Positions 13,190 to 17,525 of a stretch of 17,525 bases of DNA are shown piece by piece. Every line of letters begins with the position of its first letter. Position 1 is the stretch's first letter. Location of the stretch: NCBI GenBank assembly GCA_044433365.1, contig JAWXTR010000065.1, forward strand, positions 1-17,525, written 5' to 3'. The notes under the pieces were generated by a model, which did no database searches, was not told the origin of the DNA, and saw nothing but the letters and a program-made list of their open reading frames with translations. This stretch comes from CAMQVM01 sp044433365 (GTDB lineage: Bacteria > Bacteroidota > Bacteroidia > Bacteroidales > Rikenellaceae). The translations under genes and the position numbers were made by a program.

Positions 13190-16100
13190 ATGAAACTAAA
13201 ATTTGCAGTGATATTAATTATATCACTCATTATCCCCCAACTTCTATTTTCGTATAATGGTTTTACAAGTCGCAATATCTCAAACGAAAATGGATTAAGT
13301 CAGAATGATGTAAATGCCATATTTTACGACTCGTATGGCTACCTTTGGTGTGGTACAAACGATGGACTTGATAGATATGATGGATATGAGTTTAAACATT
13401 TCAATATTGGCGATTGTGGACTCGATTCAAATCTTATAATATCGTTTGCTGAGGATAAAAATAGAAATATATGGGTAGGAACTGCCAATGAGGGTGGCTA
13501 CTTATATCTAAGAGGTGAAAATAGATTTATCAAATTTTCAGATATGTCGGATGAGGCGTGGATAGATAGTAGAATAAAAGCTGTAAAAAATATTACAATT
13601 GATAGTGAAGGGGTAGTATGGGCTTACGACTCTCGTGAGTTTTGTATTTTGAAAATTGAGTTCGACTATGAAGAGCTTAAAATTGAAAATATCAGATTAT
13701 ATTCCGATTTCGAGAGATTAAATAATGGAAATGTGACTCAATTTTGTATTACTGAGGAGGACAAACTATATGCTGCAACAAGCAAGGGTGTCGCTCTTTA
13801 CTCTCGTAAAGACGACTCATTTACTATGATTGAAGGGTTGTCGGTAGGTTATATAAACGATATATCCTGCTACAATTCATATCTATTTCTGCTATACACC
13901 GATAAATTGGTATCATACAACACCTCTACAGGACAGACTCAAACAATCGACCAGATACATGGAGGCACAGCTATGGTATGGCAAGGAAATTCTCTTTGGG
14001 TTTCATCAATACTTGGGGTATATACCACCGACTATCAATCTACTACAAATAGTTTTTCGACTATTTTATATGCCGATAGAAATAGAAATTATCGTGGAAA
14101 CGATATGGTAATCGACAACAACGATGGAATTTGGGTTGGCTACAACAAAAAAGGTCTTGTAAGGTTTGAACATAACAAACGTCCATTTATTCTTAATCGT
14201 GGTTTAGGCAACGATTTTATTCTCCAAATTTCTGAAGATAGTCAAAATCGATTGTGGATATGTAGCGATGGTACAGGGGTGTTTGTATGCGATAAAAGCA
14301 GCCGCAAAGAGCCTATCAAACATCTATTTACAAGCGAAATATGCTATAGTGCTGAATATTCTAAGTATGATAATACACAATATGTTGCCACGCATCAATA
14401 TCTCTATAAGGTAAATCCCAACACATTTGCAGTCACCGATCTTGGCTATGCAGTAAGCTCAATTCGTGATATAAAATGTGATAGCTGCTATCTTTGGCTC
14501 TCGTCTTATGGTGAGGGTCTAGCTCGTTACGATATAAGAGATGGTTCTATTTTAAAATTGGGACGTAGCGTAGGAATGCCATCTGATATTGTTAGAAATA
14601 CGATAATCGACACAAAAGGTAATCTTTGGATAGCTACCGACCATGGTTTAGCAATGATTAAAAAGGAGCAACGATATGCCGAAAATCCTAAAATTGAGTT
14701 AGTTGCTGAGGAGCTAACCTCAAAACATTATGTTATCCCAATTTTAGAAGATAAAGAGGGAAATATATGGTATGGCACATTAGGTCGTGGGCTTCACATG
14801 CTTACAAAAGATAAAAATAGTGATAGTTACAAAATTAAGAGCTATACAACTGTGAACGGACTTTCAAACAACTCTATTAAAGCGATTGTCGAAGATAATA
14901 GTGGAAATATTTGGTTCTCAAGCAATAGGGGTATCTGTTGTATAAACAAAGAAAATTCACATATCTACACCTACCAAAAAGATGATGGACTTCAAGGATA
15001 TGAGTTTAATGAGCTTTCGGCAATTAATAGTGACGGTACAATCATATTTGGTGGTACAAATGGTTTTAACTACCTAAAACCAAACCAATTTGAAAGAGAT
15101 AGATATCAAGAATTGCCAACGATTACCGATTTTAGTCTATTTAATGTAAGTATTTTTGAATCTGACAAATACAAACACCTACTCTCTGGAATTAATGATA
15201 ATAGCAGTGGATTTAGATTAAATTTTACTCAAAATAGCTTCTCTTTTAAGCTTTCAAACCTTAATTTTTCGAATCCTGAGCGTTGTAAGTATCGTTATTG
15301 GCTGGAAGGGTACGATAAGCAAAAGATGGTGATTTCGGGCTTAAATCCGATAGCTTCGTATGTAAATGTAACACCTGGCAAATACAAATTTCACCTTCAA
15401 TCGTCGAGTGGTGACGATACTTGGGGCGAAACAGAGCTTGTAGTGCCAATTACTGTTGTCCCTCCATTTTGGGCAACTTGGATTGCATTTGTGTTCTATG
15501 CAATTATATTCTTTGCCACTATGCTCTCAATTATTCAAAACTATATACGTCGAGTAAAACGTCATAATGCGATTGCACTAGCAAGAATGGAGCGTAATAA
15601 AGCAAACGAGATGCTTGAGATGCGTACAAAATTCTTTACAAATATTTCACACGAATTTAGAACTCCTCTAACGCTTATTTTGTCACCATTACAGAAAATT
15701 ATGAGTGATAGCCCAATTGCTAACGACTCAAAATGGCAACACTCATTAAATACAATGTCTCATAATGCTAATTCGCTTTTGCGACTTATCAATGAGCTAT
15801 TAAATTATGTAAAAAACGAAAATGGCAAGCTGAAAATTGAGTTGACAAACAACGACTTTGCAAAAACTTCGAGAAAATTGGTCGACCAATTTAATTTTTG
15901 GGCTGAACAGAAAGAGATTAAATTGGAAAGCGATATACCCAACCACTCTATCCAATTATTCTACGATAAGTATATGATGGAGCAAATTATCTACAATCTT
16001 ATCTCTAATGCCATAAAACACACACCTATTAAGGGTACTGTTGCTTTTAGCGTTGTAGATAGAGAGTCAGATCTACTTTTCTTTATACGTGACACAGGTA

Positions 16101-17362
16101 AGGGGATTAGTAAAAAGATAGAAAAACATCTTTTTGAACGCTTCACAAGCCTTAATTTAGATAGCTCTAACGAAGTTGGTGGTATTGGCATAGGTCTGGT
16201 GCTTACAAAGAGCCTTGTCGAGATGCACAACGGAAAGATATGGTTTGAAACAGCGGAAGGTAGCGGAACGACATTTTTTGTCTTAATTCCAAAACAATTT
16301 AATAAGGTTGAGGATAGTGATGATGCTATTTTAGATAATAAAGCAATATTGAATGAAGATAGAGAGCTTTTTAAAACCGAGACAGCTATTACAATACCAG
16401 AGAGCAATCAGTTAGAAGATGAGACGGAGGATAGTATCGACAAAAATCTTCCAACTATGCTTATTGTCGATGACAATAACGAGATTTTAAATCTACTAGC
16501 TTCACTTTTCTCAAATCGTTATCAGATATTATTTGCTTCTGATGGTAGAGAGGGAATCGAAAAGGCTATAGAGTTAATCCCTGATATTATCATCTCTGAT
16601 ATTATGATGCCTGAGGTAGACGGTTTGGAGCTTTGTAAAAGATTAAAACACGAACAGAACACCTCACATATTCCTATTGTACTGTTAACAGCAAAAACTA
16701 GCGATAATGATATGGTAGATGGGCTTCGCACATTGGCAGATGCCTACTGTAGCAAACCTTTCAATAATAAAGTACTTATAGAGACTGTAAACTCTATTTT
16801 ACGAAATAGAAAGTTGCTAGCTAAACAATTAGCTCATAAAGCTATCGCAATATCTATCGACAAAGCTAGTACTACTAATATACCATTAGAGGTCAAAACC
16901 GATAGTAACAAACTTACTGATAAAGAAGTTGTAACGGAGGCTAAAATAGATAATTCAACCAAAGAGAGTATCAAAACGCAAGAGGAAGTAGTTGATACTA
17001 CAACCAATATGGATAAGGAGTTTTTACGAAAACTGACCGAATATATTGAGCAAAATATCAATAATACCGATTTTGTAGTTAGTGATATATGCGACAAAAT
17101 GGGAATTACCCCTATTGCACTAAATAAAAAGCTAAAATCGCTTCTAAATATGACTGCAAACGCTCTTATTAGAACTATACGTTTAAAACGTGCTGCAACA
17201 CTCCTAAAAACTGGTCGCTACTCTATTGCCGATGTAACTTATGATGTAGGTTTTGGCGATTTACGCTACTTTAGAGAGTGTTTCAAAAAAGAGTATGGAA
17301 TGTTACCTCAAGCCTACAAAGATAGCTTCCTTGATAACACTAAAGAGGAGCAAGAACAGTAG
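13190..17362 (+). CDS. Hybrid two-component system regulator (HTCS): propeller sensor, histidine kinase, receiver and AraC DNA-binding domain
   Basis: A 1390-residue one-protein signalling system that senses a glycan fragment in the periplasm and activates the PUL. Domain order: signal peptide about 1-21; periplasmic two-component-regulator propeller repeats about 25-685 (NGLSQNDVNAIFYDSYGYLW, EGNIWYGTLGRGL and similar); Y_Y_Y domain about 690-757; membrane helix about 762-783; HisKA with His821 in NISHEFRTPL; HATPase with N-box NLISNAIKHT (936-945), DTGKGIS from 968 and GGIGIGL from 997; receiver about 1089-1205 with Asp1094/1095, phospho-acceptor Asp1137 in SDIMMPEVDG, Thr1167 and Lys1189; Ser/Thr-rich linker; AraC HTH about 1275-1385 (KLKSLLNM, IADVTYDVGFGDLRYFRECFKKEYGMLP). 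All phosphotransfer residues are intact. It is divergent from the PUL. The inducer is unknown, probably an oligosaccharide made by the GH2/GH117 pathway. Confidence 0.96.
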   Translation: MKLKFAVILIISLIIPQLLFSYNGFTSRNISNENGLSQNDVNAIFYDSYGYLWCGTNDGLDRYDGYEFKHFNIGDCGLDSNLIISFAEDKNRNIWVGTANEGGYLYLRGENRFIKFSDMSDEAWIDSRIKAVKNITIDSEGVVWAYDSREFCILKIEFDYEELKIENIRLYSDFERLNNGNVTQFCITEEDKLYAATSKGVALYSRKDDSFTMIEGLSVGYINDISCYNSYLFLLYTDKLVSYNTSTGQTQTIDQIHGGTAMVWQGNSLWVSSILGVYTTDYQSTTNSFSTILYADRNRNYRGNDMVIDNNDGIWVGYNKKGLVRFEHNKRPFILNRGLGNDFILQISEDSQNRLWICSDGTGVFVCDKSSRKEPIKHLFTSEICYSAEYSKYDNTQYVATHQYLYKVNPNTFAVTDLGYAVSSIRDIKCDSCYLWLSSYGEGLARYDIRDGSILKLGRSVGMPSDIVRNTIIDTKGNLWIATDHGLAMIKKEQRYAENPKIELVAEELTSKHYVIPILEDKEGNIWYGTLGRGLHMLTKDKNSDSYKIKSYTTVNGLSNNSIKAIVEDNSGNIWFSSNRGICCINKENSHIYTYQKDDGLQGYEFNELSAINSDGTIIFGGTNGFNYLKPNQFERDRYQELPTITDFSLFNVSIFESDKYKHLLSGINDNSSGFRLNFTQNSFSFKLSNLNFSNPERCKYRYWLEGYDKQKMVISGLNPIASYVNVTPGKYKFHLQSSSGDDTWGETELVVPITVVPPFWATWIAFVFYAIIFFATMLSIIQNYIRRVKRHNAIALARMERNKANEMLEMRTKFFTNISHEFRTPLTLILSPLQKIMSDSPIANDSKWQHSLNTMSHNANSLLRLINELLNYVKNENGKLKIELTNNDFAKTSRKLVDQFNFWAEQKEIKLESDIPNHSIQLFYDKYMMEQIIYNLISNAIKHTPIKGTVAFSVVDRESDLLFFIRDTGKGISKKIEKHLFERFTSLNLDSSNEVGGIGIGLVLTKSLVEMHNGKIWFETAEGSGTTFFVLIPKQFNKVEDSDDAILDNKAILNEDRELFKTETAITIPESNQLEDETEDSIDKNLPTMLIVDDNNEILNLLASLFSNRYQILFASDGREGIEKAIELIPDIIISDIMMPEVDGLELCKRLKHEQNTSHIPIVLLTAKTSDNDMVDGLRTLADAYCSKPFNNKVLIETVNSILRNRKLLAKQLAHKAIAISIDKASTTNIPLEVKTDSNKLTDKEVVTEAKIDNSTKESIKTQEEVVDTTTNMDKEFLRKLTEYIEQNINNTDFVVSDICDKMGITPIALNKKLKSLLNMTANALIRTIRLKRAATLLKTGRYSIADVTYDVGFGDLRYFRECFKKEYGMLPQAYKDSFLDNTKEEQEQ

Positions 17363-17373
17363 AAATTAATAAA

Positions 17374-17389
17374 GGGAGTTCTAAAATCG
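17374..17389. repeat. Lone F2 element terminus after the HTCS gene
   Basis: GGGAGTTCTAAAATCG, 11 bp after the HTCS stop, matches the terminal sequence of the foldback elements at 2014 and 12978, and GAATTTTG follows. No matching right end is seen before the window ends, so it is either a solo end or a copy whose far half is P1 repeat sequence. Confidence 0.45.
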
Positions 17390-17406
17390 AATTTTGATAA
17401 TACCCA

Positions 17407-17433
17407 GTAGAGACGTAGCCCTGCTACGTCTGT
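17407..17433. repeat. Palindromic repeat P1, perfect copy
   Basis: GTAG, then AGACGTAGC-CCT-GCTACGTCT, then GT: a perfect 9-bp stem with a 3-nt loop, 45 nt after the HTCS stop. It could serve as a 3' hairpin for that transcript, although no U-tract follows. Confidence 0.8.
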
Positions 17434-17498
17434 AATACAAATCGTTATGTTTTAAAAAAAAAGGGTTTAAAACAATTCGGGGTGTTGGCGACTCAGCA

Positions 17499-17525
17499 GT
17501 AGAGACGTAGCCCTGCTACGTCTGT
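17499..17525. repeat. Palindromic repeat P1, second perfect copy
   Basis: All 27 bases are identical to 17407-17433, with starts 92 bp apart. The window ends exactly at its last base, so the array may continue. It has no CRISPR-like regular spacing within the window. Confidence 0.8.

Noticed and set aside
15991..16407. 138-codon minus-strand frame inside the HTCS gene
   Set aside because: It lies opposite the ATPase domain of a clearly coding gene and is a shadow of its codon use; so are the other antisense frames within GH2, SusC, SusD and the HTCS.
17407..17525. CRISPR array
   Set aside because: Only two copies of a self-complementary 27-mer are present, with a 65-bp gap and no cas genes; these are hairpin repeats.

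Overview
The window is AT-rich chromosomal DNA from a member of the Bacteroidota, most likely of Bacteroidales type. The evidence is a SusC/SusD outer-membrane pair, a one-protein hybrid two-component regulator (HTCS), a lipoprotein signal peptide with a lipobox, an absence of obvious Shine-Dalgarno sequences and a TAnnTTTG-type promoter. The species cannot be named from this sequence.

Layout. Positions 143-1775 (minus strand) hold a two-gene operon: a membrane-anchored metallophosphoesterase followed by a small four-helix membrane protein. Positions 1776-2759 hold no intact gene. They are a dense patch of repeats: two direct copies of a ~140-bp repeat, a ~160-bp foldback element, two copies of a ~65-bp inverted-repeat element, and what may be a broken monooxygenase-like gene. 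Positions 2760-12552 (minus strand) are a compact polysaccharide utilization locus (PUL): a GH2 enzyme, SusC, SusD and a GH117-type enzyme. The HTCS regulator at 13190-17362 (plus strand) is divergent from these. Small palindromic repeats lie at both edges of the PUL (4180-4332 and 17374-17525).

How the genes should work together. SusD binds and SusC imports an oligosaccharide across the outer membrane. The GH2 and GH117 exo-enzymes trim it in the periplasm or at the lipoprotein surface. The HTCS periplasmic propeller senses a breakdown product, and its cytoplasmic AraC-type domain switches on the PUL promoters. GH117 enzymes of known function remove 3,6-anhydro-L-galactose from neoagaro-oligosaccharides, so a red-algal galactan (agar or porphyran type) is the most likely substrate. 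No endo-acting agarase, porphyranase or sulfatase is in the window, so the locus would process short oligosaccharides or depend on genes elsewhere.

Main observation. The GH117 gene is split by a 64-bp inverted-repeat element flanked by TA. Removing the element plus one TA (66 bp) joins the lipoprotein N-terminus to the catalytic propeller in frame, giving ...DGT-ISRRDPS.... The element adds exactly 22 codons with a single TAG stop, and the rest of the gene is open, which points to a recent insertion. A nearly identical copy lies 1.3 kb away in opposite orientation at the end of the possible monooxygenase remnant. A second foldback family has a copy in the leader of the regulator gene, between its predicted promoter and start codon. 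A 13-bp C6-containing motif occurs upstream of both GH2 and SusC and is a candidate regulator-binding site.
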